Shown here piece after piece: positions 1 to 12,171 of a stretch of DNA of 64,000 nucleotides; within the stretch, counting starts at the first letter, position 1; the number at the start of each line of letters is the position of its first letter. Both the position numbers and the translations under genes were made by a program. Origin of the DNA: Diprion similis. Lineage: Eukaryota > Arthropoda > Insecta > Hymenoptera > Diprionidae. The notes beneath the pieces are model-generated. The model had not been told where the DNA came from and did no database searches. It was given only the letters and a program-made list of their open reading frames with translations. Location: the NCBI RefSeq assembly GCF_021155765.1, contig NC_060114.1, forward strand, positions 17,307,501 through 17,371,500, given 5' to 3'.

Positions 1-667
1 ATCGTGTATCACGCGTCGCGTTCTGATAAAATATGGCTACATTGCACTTACACCGCGATACGAATTGAAAAAAGAATGATTTTATTATTTATCATTGTAA
101 CACCGGACACGGAGACACAAACTATTGGCAATCGATATGTTCAATGATAATAATGAGGGTACACATATACAATTATATATGTATATAATTATTCTGCGAG
201 ATACAACAATACTGTTATGCATATGTGTACCCTATAGATACATATAAGTGCAAAAAAACACATTTATCCGCAATATTTATGATCTATATATCGATTTATG
301 AAGGTCTCCCTTTTTTCTAACACGGCAAGATAATTATATATATATACTATATAGACTATACGTATAAAGTATGTGTATCGTGAATTCATTCGAAAATCGT
401 TTTTTTTTACATATAAATATGTACCTAATACCCTAATCACACACATGTATCTGTATGCATTTTTTTATATTCAAACACAGATCCGTAAGAATCTCGGTTT
501 ACACCTAATAATAGTAAATGCGAAAATCCATCTGACAATTACTAATAATAATAACTAGTAAGAAATCGTCTAGGCAATAATGACAATGAATTACAATAAT
601 GATACCTTGACGATAAGAGTAGTGACGATACTAATACAAATAATAATGAAATAATAATAATAATTAT

Positions 668-710
<43 letters not shown>

Positions 711-1443
711 GCAAAATTTAATCATTTATGGCAATAGTCTAGGAAGTTTACTTTTGGCGTTATAATAATTTGCCACGCTGATCAACGAACCTATAAAAAT
801 CACAAAAACAAGAATATTGATCCTTGAGATATTGCATCGAGACGACGTTATTCATATATGAGATAAAAAAAAAATTAGGATTATAATAAAAACCAGAATG
901 GAGATGGCTACACAACAATGTAACTAAAAAAAATTTCCAAACGATATGGACCGAAATTTATCAATTATGTCAGCGTTGTTGAAACGGGAAAACTCTGAAT
1001 TTTCAAGAATTTTAGTGGGGGATTGAAGATTGCTGAGACTAAAGTCGCGAGGTGAACCGTTAATTGGGTCGGTCCGCCATTACGGCGTGTTTAAAACCTC
1101 GCTGAAACCTGGATATTTAGTACACATATTTCGTATCCAATTTCGATAAGAATTTACTCCAAACTGTAAGGTAATCACACAGAGTTACGGTGGAAATTTC
1201 TTCCGTTAGGTGAAAACGTCTGCACCGTCCAATTATCGCTATAGCCGTGTGCAAGTGCGAGTTCAATCACGATATAGCAAACGGTACGCAGTGAATATAT
1301 TTGCCTGATCTTCCGATTTCGATTACATCAAAGGTACGGGTATCCGGATACCGGTATTGAATTCTAAGATTAATGTGCAGTTGACACTTGTACAAATCCA
1401 ACGATCGTTTGACCCTCAATAAACCTGGGGGATGGATTATTCT
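1..1443. other. Non-coding AT-rich stretch downstream of the five-Ig gene
   Basis: Apart from the AAT microsatellite and a YY1-like GTCCGCCATTAC at 1073-1084, I see nothing. No further Ig exon or transmembrane exon was recognised here. Confidence 0.6.
641..708. repeat. (AAT)n microsatellite
   Basis: An almost pure AAT trinucleotide run, interrupted near its left end by TTATATT. Confidence 0.9.
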
Positions 1444-4400
1444 CTAGGATTCAATGATACCTGGTTGAAGCAAACTCAGCTTTGCTGGGGGTGCATCCGT
1501 GTAATTTTGACGACCACGTATTCTCGCACCGCAAGTCCAAAGCCCCTCTTGTTCGGCAAGAGCGTGACTGAGCCGCACACTGCAATCTCTGCTCTCGATA
1601 CCAGCTGCAGGAAATTGTTTAACGACCACTGTTGTATTCGAATTTTCCGGCGTCAACGACCATCGGCATTGCTCCACCCCTGACGAGGTAACGCACCGCA
1701 AGAGGACGCTACCACCGGACGATATTTGAATGTCCTGCGACAACTCGGAGAACTTCACCTCGTCTGTAAAAACAATTCATAATATGAAAATTAATTTGCT
1801 CAGAGATTAAAAATACAACGGCTATTCGACACACAGCTGAGGTAAGTGAACGAGTTATTGACCTTTTTTCGCTGTGTCTGTTTGATCCTGAGTTCTAAAA
1901 CTACCCGAAAAATAAATTTTTGGTGTTTAATTACCTAGCAATTGCTTTTAATCATCGAGAATGTTTTGTAATGTAATAAATCATTTTGGACATAGTCAAT
2001 AAAAGAATAAATAATTGGATCTAAGCGTGTCAATAACTGGTACACTTACCTTAGGCGAACAACCAATACAACAGAGTACGTACCAACTTCAAATACGGTA
2101 AGTTTGACCAAGGGTGAAGACTGCATTGCGTTTGGAGATGGTAAGTAGACTTGACAAGCCCACAAGCCTTGTTGCTCCCTGTAGACCTGGGGCAGCGAGA
2201 GGCTGCAATCGCGACCCAAGTCCCCCTTGCTCGCGAATTCTTCAACGACAGTCTCAGCGTCGCTACCAATGAGTGGTTTCCAAGTCCAGGCACATTTCTC
2301 GACTCTGACATTCGTTACGCAGCTTAAATTTGCCTCGGTACCAATTGGCACTGACGTGTCTTCCGGCGTCTCAACGAAGCTCACTTTGGCTGATTGAGAA
2401 CGAGAGAAAAAAAGGGTTCGAATTTTTAAATACTCTTCAAAACCTTGACCAAGACTGTACACAGCATTGCTGAAACAGTTTTACTCCTTTACCTGGTGGT
2501 AAGAGCGTCACGACAGCAGGAGGAGCCTCATGCAAAACACCATCCGGTGTTAACCTGACCCCGCAAGTCCACAGACCCTCTTCTTCGTAAAGAATATTTT
2601 TGAACCTCACCGAACAATCGTGATCGCTGTCTTTGCTCGGTGAAAATTTCTTCACGGTGGTGGGATTTTTGCTGGAATTGCTCGGTTTCCACGACCACTC
2701 GCACTGCACAACTGGTTTGTTTAATGAACATCTGAGCAGTACGGTTTCACCGGCAGCTATTTGTATGTCGCGAGAAAGTTGGACAAATTCGACTGTAAAT
2801 CATAAAATGAAATGATTTTTCTTTTCATCAACCTGAATTAAAAACGTCGTAAACGTCACTGTGCAGCGATATTATACGATCTTTAAATCATGTTAGCATA
2901 CCTTCCGAGATGAGGAAACTAATGGGACTCGATTGCGCGAAAGTTGAATTTGGATTGACGCGTGCGCCGCAAGTCCAGAATCCTTCCTGCTCCGGTAACA
3001 CGTTTTTGAATTTTATACTGCAGTCACGGCTGTCGTCGCCGAACGCTGGGAACCTTTTAACTTCCAAATTCCAGGGCTGGGATTGGTTCAGCTGCCGCCA
3101 TGACCACTGGCACTCTTTCACCGGGGTTTCAGTTCTGCACGTTATTTGAGTTGAAGATCCAACAGGGGATTCTACGACTGTCGGACGCTGGATGAAAGTA
3201 ATCGGCAGCTCTGATAATTCGAGAACAAACGGGTAAAAATTGTTTCGAACATTCAGTACTCAATGGTGAGTATACCTCATGCATGGTCCGCGCTACGTTG
3301 CGTGTATAATTGAGCGCTGCTTATTCGACTTTTGACAATCAACAAAACGTTTATCGTGTCACGTGTATACGGACATAACGTAAATTTAACAAGCTCACCG
3401 TGATCGTTGCTAATTATCGTCAACTTTGCTGGTTCCGTGCTTATAAGTTCTGCCGAGTTTGACTCTCGAACGGCACAAGTCCAGTATCCAGCCTGTTCGT
3501 GTTTAGCGCTTGAAAACCGCACCGAGCAGTCGTTACTGTTGTTTCCAAATGCCGGAAATTTTCGTACTGGTACAGATTGCGTCAACGGTGCTGATGCCTT
3601 CGACGAATTTTGGTCATCTGGCGTTACTGAAAAAGGTACATAATTTCAAGACATATTTTTCAAGCGGATTCGCTGAAACTTATCAGGCTGAGTTACCGAA
3701 TGCGCATGCGTAGAATAATTCATCTCTATTGGTGGCGAGAGAGTAAAGTGACTATATTTTTGTCTGCAAAACAGTGGAACCAACTGAATTAAAACGAGGC
3801 ATAAAATGTCAAATTCTCCGGATCTGAAGTGTCTGAAAGTGAATCGAAGTTATGTTGTTAAAATGACTTGTAGCAGTCATCATGTCATGAGTCAGTTGAC
3901 AATAAAAGTTTCGAGACGTACTTGACCTAAAAGAAAGTCGCATCGCCTACACATTACCCTATAAGCCGTGTTTGACGTCTCAAGCTTAACAAGGTGGCCA
4001 GCCTGCATAAGAATCGCACAAAGCTCGCGCATGCGCAGTCGGATGAGCAATCTGCTATAAGTTTCACGGTTTTCTCTCACAACAGTATAGTAATATTGTG
4101 GATATACGGTCACTATAGAATGCTGAGAATGTGATTTATAGTTGTCGGTGAGAATAAAATAAAATTAAAAAAATAATGAAAATCTGTTGACATCCGCGTT
4201 CTCCACACAGGTGTTCGTAGAGTATAGATGTAAGGTATTACATAGGTATTATGCGCACGGGTATACATGGGTCTGAAACTCGTTAGTTCATTGCACCATC
4301 ATCCTGCACGGGTAAGACTTTGGGTCGTTGACAATTCCCTCGATGGTCGTTTAAGGACTAAATCAAGGTTGTTTCAAGGTATCTCGGTTTATAAATAGCG

Positions 4401-4953
4401 TGGAGTTGTTCTACTGGTTGCCGGTTGCAGGGAGCCGATAATGTACACACGGGGTGACCCGTTTCGAACCTCACTCAGTCGGTCCATCGACCCGTTTTGC
4501 CACATCCCTGGACGCGTTTCCGTAGGAAACCAGAATTCTTCAGCACCCAATAAACCGTTTTACTCCATCGATTCGCCTTATCAATATTTCGCATCGAAGC
4601 GTACTTGTAATAAGGAAAAATCTACTCACTGGTGGATATTGTCGGTATGTCGCTCATGTCGGGCAACGGTAAATGTCGCGGCGGCAATGGCTGCCAGGAC
4701 CATTGGCATTCTGCAACCGGATTTACAGTCCTGCATGGAAGAAGTACCGACGATCCAAGCTTACTCTCGGTGTGAACAGGTACATCCGAAAAGGATATTT
4801 GCACAGGCAATATATCAGTTGCCGGTTTAACGTCGTCGATAATACTCGCGATCAATTCTGTTATCGCTAGTACACTCGGCGGCTGTGTCGTAGACTGATT
4901 ATCGATTGTCACAATACCGGAAGCGGAAGCATCCTCCTCCGGCATGGGATGCC
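1444..4953 (-). CDS. Secreted five-Ig-domain protein, coding exons 2-7
   Basis: I assembled six exons on the minus strand: 4953-4630, 3626-3399, 3210-2902, 2792-2493, 2389-2084 and 1763-1444 (ends in TAG). Every junction has GT/AG and phase 1, so each exon is symmetric. Joined to the signal-peptide exon at 12171-12117 the coding length is 1842 nt, exactly 614 codons. Five Ig-like domains follow one pattern: C-x8-C-x-W-(S/T)-W, then DCS about 25-30 residues later, then EGxWTC. That is four cysteines per domain, one disulfide more than a plain Ig fold. Domain 1 is split between the first two exons; domains 2-5 each occupy one exon of about 100 codons. Domain 5 has WSL in place of WSW. Potential N-glycosylation sites (NSS, NNS, NQS, NST) are frequent. 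No transmembrane segment is seen, so a secreted or haemolymph protein is inferred. The end could instead splice onward at a weak GTATCA site near 1458. I do not recognise a named orthologue. Confidence 0.8.
4026..4041. repeat. Dispersed repeat copy with CGCGCATGCGCAGTCG core
   Basis: The 16-bp core is repeated exactly at 44346-44361 and is followed at both sites, after about 20 bp, by TTTCACG and a pyrimidine run CTCTC. Upstream, GGTGGCCAGCCTGC matches the reverse complement of GCAGGCTGACCACC near 44083. It lies in the intron that splits Ig domain 1. The core also resembles an NRF-1 (ewg) binding site, so a regulatory role is an alternative. Confidence 0.5.
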
Positions 4954-7579
4954 CTGAAAGAAAAGAAACAATATATTTTTTAGTGACACAAAACAGTTCG
5001 TGTTATTTTTATTCTATGCTTTTCTAAGTTTAATGCATCTAAGAAATTAGGTTAACAGAGTTTTGGACCAATTTTTTATGCGTTTTGTCATCAGCTCTGC
5101 CCAGCGAGAAGGTGACGAGAAAAAATTACGTGCGTCAATTGCGCAAATTTTTCATTTCAACTCTCTCTGAACGCACTTCGCAGAATTCATTGTTCAGGAT
5201 TATTTTATGTCTGGCCAAACACAGTGCCAATTATCACACTTCGGGTCAAGGAAAAGGCGTCGCAACTTCAGAGACACCATGCAATTGTTTGCAGTAGTCG
5301 TTCCGAAAATATCTTCACAAGCATCGCAGCTTTTTCTTGTATCTATTGCAGTGATATTGTCGAAAGAAAACGAGTCAGCGTGAAAATGATCCTTTGAATA
5401 TAAATTAATTAACGGATATTACGGTGCGATTTAAAGAAGCTGGTGACTCTATCGCGCGATATAATATGTGTGTCAGTAAAATCGTTTGTAGCATTGAGGT
5501 AGGTACGCAACTAACTTCACGTTGTACGATTTATGACGCGTTCCAATTGTCGCCGCGTAAAGCAACTTACGGAGATACGTGACACGTGCGTAGCTTATTG
5601 CTAAAAAAATAGGAACAATGTTTTTGTCTTATTGCTGTTTAGACAGTGTAACAATTGTACAGGGCTCAAGTTCACCTCGGTATACAATACAATAAAAACT
5701 TTTACACTGTTGAAAACGATTTGTGTATATAATCTGGTAAATATTTCGTATGTATGTACATTGAATAAGTTTTGTTCATGATAAACATTGATCTTGTTTA
5801 CCACCCGAACTCTGCTTTAAGGAAATTTCATTAATTTTGAAAATAAAATTAATTCTGTTCACCTTGACTATACAGATTACCTGTGTTTAAAAAATGGTTG
5901 AAATTCGTTTTTGCACGTCGACGCATATCACGCTGGGGAATATTTCGGCAAAAATGTCAAAATTAACATATTTTTTTAAAACGGTGTACACAGGCATATG
6001 TATATAGATGTATAAATAATTGCATTGAGTCAGGGTACCGAAACTGAATATGCACCATCGTCGATGTCGTTTCACTTCGTCTATATAGGTGCAGTGCAAC
6101 ATATATACATACAACACAACCGACATTGTCCTTAAGTTATGTGACTTAGTCGGTGACATCGTAAGGTCGTTCTCACTTCTCATTAAGAAATCCATTCTTG
6201 TTCTTCTTGCAGCCTTTACGACGCGTTCGCTACCTCGTCGTCGTCGTAGCGAAACGCATTGAATGATGCTTGTATACGCACGGTAGGCAGTGATAATAAT
6301 TTATTGTATAAAATGCGTTATATTATAGTGAGTATCATAAAATTACAACGTTTTTTCCCTATAATCGTCATTAACTCTGACATGCGAAACTTTTCCTTTG
6401 TTCTTAACTTTTGCGATAAAAAATGGACCATTTACGTGTACTATACACGTCACTGGATTCAGAGATGATTTATTAAAAATTCCGAAAGTAAAACTGTTCA
6501 ACTGAAAATGAGGGGACGTCGACAGTATTAGGTTGGGAATTCACTAGAATTGACACATCTGCGAGATATGCGGTGAAATTCATTTCTCGTGAACTTGCGT
6601 CTGCATGGTTTGAACAAGTGTTGAAATGTCTCTCTGTATACCAGGAATCTTCTTCTTCGTAGAAAATCTTCGTCACAGATCTCTTCATGACTTCCATACC
6701 GCGGTAACGATTCGATGTAGGTGTGACATATTCTGAGAATCCTTACAGAAATATTTGAGGCTGTTCAAAGAAGTAATAACTCGGTGATAAATAAATTCGG
6801 TGATATTGCGTTTAGCAGTTATTTTGCAAGCATTGCCGTAAGGAATTCTGGAAACTAGAAAAAAAGCCAACTATTTTGCTTTGAAATTCATCACGGCGAT
6901 ATAAAGTAGGTTCTTACAATTTGTCATGAATAATCATATAAAGTAGGTTGTGGAATTTTATCTGTAGACGGACAACTGATCACAAAGAACGCTCAAAGAT
7001 TTCGTCACTGCGAAAAAAATTTTTAATTCAGTTCTATTTTGCGGATGGGACGTGTGACGAAATTTTCTTGTTCATGGTTCCGCAGTCCTTGACCGATGTT
7101 TAAAATGCTCCCGGAAGTAAGCCGCCGACTTGTTATCGAAAGGATACATTATAAATTGTATGTATACCTAACCACCTACTTTGAGCGAGGTTCCGAGACC
7201 TGTTCAATGCCAAAACACGCGGGGAATTTTTAAGTTTCCCGCCAGTAAATTTCAGGTCACGTGTGAACGTACATGTATGTATTTTATGTCCACAACAACA
7301 AAATCTTCGATTCTTAAAGTTGTTCAACAGTAAAGTTTTCAACTATAAGACCAAAGAACGTCCGTACAATTAAGTTGAAGGCTAAAAGTTTTTCTCATTT
7401 GTCCAATTCCGTTATAAACCAAGAAACGCGTTTTATTCATTTCGGAAATTGTCTAGATAATTTATTCAACATAATCAAGCCGTTATCCAACAACTTTCCA
7501 CGCCGAAGAAAATGCACGTGTAGCATACACGCGAATCCATTAAATTGTCCTGATCCAGGTTGTCTAACTATCTGATCTT

Positions 7580-7847
7580 AGATGGCGCCAGAGTCGCGCG
7601 GGCACCGGTTTCCATTTGAATGAGATAGAAAGGAGACAGTTTCTATTATTCTCTCTTGATAAGCTAATTCAAGAAACGTGCCTCTCTTTTTCTCCAACCA
7701 AATCTCCGTCTCTTTTTCATTTTCATTTACCTCTCCAGCCGGTTCGCTCGCACACGTAATACGAGCGCAAGCAATAAGATTTTTTTTACAGATCCGCTTT
7801 CGCGGTTAAAAAGTGGACCGGATTGAACGATGCCGCGGCTGCACGTG
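7580..7847 (+). promoter_or_regulatory. Candidate promoter and first exon of an unassigned transcript
   Basis: A locally GC-rich stretch begins with GATGGCGCC at 7581 (YY1-like). It contains ATG CCG CGG CTG CAC GTG at 7830-7847, directly followed by a consensus donor, GTGAGT. It looks like a short plus-strand first exon antisense to the five-Ig gene's first intron. No downstream exon was recognised, so a non-coding RNA or an alternative product is possible. Confidence 0.3.
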
Positions 7848-8870
7848 GTGAGTTCTGTGAGTTCGTTGCGGTTAAACCTGTCGCAAATTTTCATTAGCAT
7901 TCAACCGTTGTTCTTTGCGAAGCGAACGGAAAGACCGAACTTCCGTTTTAGTCTACGGCTGCCGGGCTCGCGTACGTCTAGATTTATGAATAGGTATTCA
8001 CATACATGTGGTGTCTATATACGCGATGCCTACGTGCAAAGTTTTGACTATACACTGTCTAACTTTTGAATACACTGGCCAACGATTAACTTATCGATCA
8101 TCGCTCATTCAAGAGTCGTTTAAATTCTATAGTTTGCAGTTCAGGGACTTTTATTTCATTCTTTTGATTCCTTGTATCCCAAAATAGTAATTTCAGGGCT
8201 CGCGGTTGTGGATCATAAACTAATTCACACTATCAGCTAGACCCATGATTCTTCGTTATTATCCATAAAACGGTACCTGTATTGCACCATATAACCGTAT
8301 ACTTTCATTATGGGACAGTTTATATCCGGCATCACATTTATTCGGAACGGGATTTCTATTTTGTCATAAACATTCAATTTTTTATTTTTATTTTTTTATT
8401 TCACCCGATAGCAGACGAGTTATAAAATAAAAATTTACAACCAAAAACATTTTCTTTCTGCCACTGTTTTCTCATTAGCTTATATTTCTCATCGAAGATA
8501 ATATGCATAATATATACAGTACATTGAAGACACAGGTATCCGCGAACACAGGTAGGTAACGTCTATAGTTGGTTAAAATTAAACTGGAAATATTGCAGAT
8601 TTTAGCGCCGATGACGCAATTGGTTGATTATGATGTTTCGGACAGAAGGCAACATTTCGTGACTCATCGTTTCGTTTATCATCATGTTCTTGCTGTTCAC
8701 CATTCATGTACCTACGTTAAGCTTATTGCGCATTTATGTTTATGCGAAATTTAATTGAATTTTATTTTATTTTTTTCCTGCATAATGGTCGTTTTGTACT
8801 AATATCCTTAATTTGTCAATTTCGTCAAAGAAAATATGAACATTCATAAATACGATACCGTTGGTTGGGT

Positions 8871-8928
8871 GTGTATATATATGTATGTATATATGTATAT
8901 ATATTTATATATTTATATATTTATATAC
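8871..8928. repeat. TATATATT/TATG-type microsatellite
   Basis: Alternating TATATG and TATATTTA units within the first intron of the five-Ig gene. Confidence 0.8.
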
Positions 8929-10917
8929 ACGTGTTAAGATATACCTACACACAAACTGGAGACTGCAGCGTGATGTGAAGCGAAATTGGATAATTCTCTC
9001 GCTTGTTATTCTACAGGCATTTCGGATGAAAGTGAATTGGTGATTAACATAAATTTTGTAGCGGCAATAAAACGGCTCTTTTAAAGAGTCTAAGGGGTCT
9101 CTGATATACTAGATTTCTTCGGCTCGTGTCGCTGCTATGATGTCTGTAGGCATGTACTGTATACACACATGCACATATACAAGAATCTCTTTACTGAAGA
9201 CAAATTATTGCAATATATTGGATATATATTTCTGTAACAAGTAACATATCATCTCTATACGGAGTTCTTTGTACAGAAAATTTGATTTTAATAATTCATA
9301 ACTCTTGACCGTCAAAGATATATGACATCTCTTATTGAAGAAAATCTTAATCATTGCATAATAATATTTTGTTAGACTGTAATTTTGCACATGTAAAAAT
9401 TATTCAAGTGAAAATTTACACTATTATAATTTTTAAATTAAATCAAACTCTGGTCCGTTGATGAAGGCAACTTCGATTTTCACCAAAAAGCTATGCTACA
9501 CGAAAATTTCTCTCTAAAGTTTCGTAATTCAAAAATTTTTCTCATCGGGAAATAGACGTACTTTTTTTTCATTGCTATTCCATAATTCTCTTTCAGTCGA
9601 CGTTCGAGTTTAAACAATATTTCCTCGCAGGTATAACGAGGTATTTTTTTGCAAATTTTCGTACACTTAAATAGGGAAATTATTTGAATGATCAGTTATT
9701 TTATTTACTTATTATTTTCATAATTCAATATTAAATACTGCAAGCGATATATGAGACAGAATAGAATTTGTCGCAACGATTTTATGACTCAAACAGTAAC
9801 AGCAGAGAATGATGGGCCGTATTAACTCACTTAACTGACTATAAATGCCCAGTAAGTCTCTATGTGTGCAAACACTCTCAGACGCCTGCCTATACATGTT
9901 ATGTACATCTTCTAAATATAGAATTCAAGTAAATATTCTTGCGCCCCGAGTCAACCTTCCAGTTTGATACTAATCGTGAGATCTACTAATGTTTTTTACA
10001 TATTTTTCTGCTCCTTTCGCACAGTGTCTGTCTATGTACGTTTGTTTGCGTATTATTTTCTTTTTCCGAAGTATTTTACTCTCTTAATAGCTTTTTCAGC
10101 ACACACTATGTTACAGAGAGGTGATAGAGTTTCGCGGTAATAGGTGAGTAAAATTTGGAAACAAAAGTTGCGCTTATAAGATTCAAGTTTTCGTAATACA
10201 GGATGAGTTCCTGTTTCGCGTGTCAGCCTTCCGACGTGATACCGTGAAACTAAAAAAAAAACGGGTGTTCATAAAAACATTGTTTTTGCTACCTTAGGCT
10301 TCAAAGTGAAAAGGTATAATTAGTCAAGATTCATTTGGATTTTACTATTCATCTGAAATCTGAAATTATTCGTAGTATAATTCATTCTATATCCTGAAGA
10401 CAATTTTGCGTTAGTGTGCAAAATACGAACGGATGGATTATACTTATTATCTATACGTCTAGAATAAACAATCGAAAGCGCGAGCGTGATTTATCGTTGA
10501 ATTTTCTGCATAAGAGGAAATACCGTAGAAGCACGTTAAAGTATGTATCCTTTATCCTGTAGGATTACGTAAGATCCGTTATAGCTAGACTACGGTTACA
10601 ATGTCAATTAGTCATTCGAACAATAATATACTATGTAATTACGCAAGTAATGCCACACATCTCCGTCTCTAGTTGACGGAAAATTTCTATACAATTCGAC
10701 AGGGAAAACAGTGCGAATAAATTGCTGAAAGGCATATAAATAACTCAATGAAACTATAATATAGTTGCCATTTTTCCCCGAGCTATATATGTTACATACG
10801 TATACTCTCGTCGATATGTCAATACATAGACGAGGTTAAGTGTACAGGAATCGATCGATACATGAAAATGGAAACAGTAAAAGGAGGCAAACATCATGTT
10901 GACGATAAAAATATTGT

Positions 10918-11145
10918 ACAGTAAAATGCATAAATACTTCATTAACCTTCCGGCTAACTTGTTTTCGGTCCGAAACAAAATGCGAGTTCAGTTCTATGAG
11001 AATTGTGTGACAATGACCGGCGATGCAGCTGACGTGAGAAAGTAGGCTGCATTCTCACATAGTTCGTATAGAATCGAAGTCGCATTTTGTTTCAGATCGA
11101 AAACAAGTTAGTCGTAAGGTTTAACGCATTTATGCATTTTACTGT
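10918..11145. mobile_element. Foldback MITE of about 228 bp
   Basis: The left end ACAGTAAAATGCATAAAT at 10918 is mirrored by ATTTATGCATTTTACTGT ending at 11145. Pairing continues almost to the centre, including AACTTGTTTTCG on one side and CGAAAACAAGTT on the other, so the whole element can fold into one hairpin. It has no coding capacity and lies in the 7.2 kb first intron of the five-Ig gene. Confidence 0.75.
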
Positions 11146-12116
11146 GCGCGTAGGGATAAAATAATCACGAGGCTGAATTTAGTAAGTTAACGTATCGAAA
11201 CATGAAACAAAAATGACTATTTTGCACCTTTAGAATCCCCGAAGAAGTTGAGTTTACAAAATCTGAGTTGGTTGATACTGTATTAACGGGTTGCTAAGTT
11301 TCAAGTCATCCTGAAGTTGCAAAATAACGACTTTTTCTAAAGATGCATCGTTACAATGACGTTACAAATTTCAGCCTGATGAATAACCGGCATGCTCAGC
11401 GCTGCGTAAGAAAAAGAACAAACTCAGGCATGGCAAAGGATAATAGCGCAGAGTATCTTGTACACAACGTAAACGATGTATGCATACTGTAAATCAATAT
11501 ACTAGTAAAATACCGCATTGTGTGAATTTGTTAACAATTGCACTCGTCGTATCCGTGACACACGTCACGCGAGTTTATCCGATTGACGTAATTATGAATC
11601 ATATGTGCCTGCATCGAACTCTCTGTGTATATAACACTCAACATTCCTCGCACAACGAATTATCGCCGGTCAAACGGGGATTTCAATTGCAGCAAATGCA
11701 TCAAGTAATCGGCGAAATAAAATTCTCAGTAATGCTTAAAAATTATAACACTGAAGTTAGTAACGTTATCGTAACGATTCATACTGAGGAAAAACCGTTA
11801 TTTTGTGAATTTGAAATTGTCTGTAATTCAGTAAACCGTAATAAAACAAAACACACTCATATCTCGAAATCCTAGTCTCTTAAAAATCATTGCAAAATTA
11901 AAAAAATAGTGATTTATTCCCCAATGTTTCACTAACTTCAACCTCGTTAAAAATTATTCGATCATTTTCAAATAAGCTCGTTTTCAGACCTACCTTGTTT
12001 TGCGCATCTTCTATGGTTGGATAATTACTCGATTATTTAATCACTCGCCGATATTTAATACCTGGGGTGATATTACATCTAGTCAAGTATACTGTAATAT
12101 TGTTACGATTACTCAC

Positions 12117-12171
12117 CCGATGAATTATTCGTCAATAGAGCGCAAGCCAACATCAGAAGAAACGAATGCAT
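12117..12171 (-). CDS. Signal-peptide exon of the five-Ig gene
   Basis: On the minus strand an ATG at 12171 opens an 18-codon exon, MHSFLLMLACALLTNNSS plus one base. It ends at a strong donor, G|GTGAGT. It reads as a short secretory signal peptide with a hydrophobic core. Its phase-1 end matches the phase-1 acceptor at 4953, where the split codon becomes Gly followed by HPMPEED. The intron between them is 7163 bp. An in-frame ATG also exists at 12246 and would add 25 residues before the hydrophobic core; the inner ATG is preferred because it puts the core at the N-terminus. Linkage to the Ig exons is inferred from phase, strand and the exact total frame, not from transcript data. Confidence 0.6.

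Larger units (their letters stand above)
4954..12116. other. First intron of the five-Ig gene
   Basis: 7163 bp with donor GTGAGT and acceptor CTTTCAG on the minus strand. It contains the candidate plus-strand first exon at 7830, a TA-rich microsatellite and the 10918-11145 MITE. No other coding sequence was recognised. Confidence 0.5.

Noticed and set aside
1444..1458. Possible further splicing of the last Ig exon at GTATCA
   Set aside because: The site is weak, no downstream exon was recognised to the left, and an in-frame TAG follows four codons later.
2046..2083. Strong GTAAGT donor at 2050 that would extend the fourth Ig exon
   Set aside because: It would end the exon in phase 2 and break the phase-1 join. 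The donor after 2084 (G|GTACGT) keeps the frame and the domain length.
4441..4830. 129-codon plus-strand ORF
   Set aside because: It overlaps the first Ig exon on the opposite strand and has no recognisable content; a shadow frame.
11480..11875. 131-codon plus-strand ORF
   Set aside because: No domain or family features. It lies in an intron, and an ORF of this length is plausible by chance in this much sequence.
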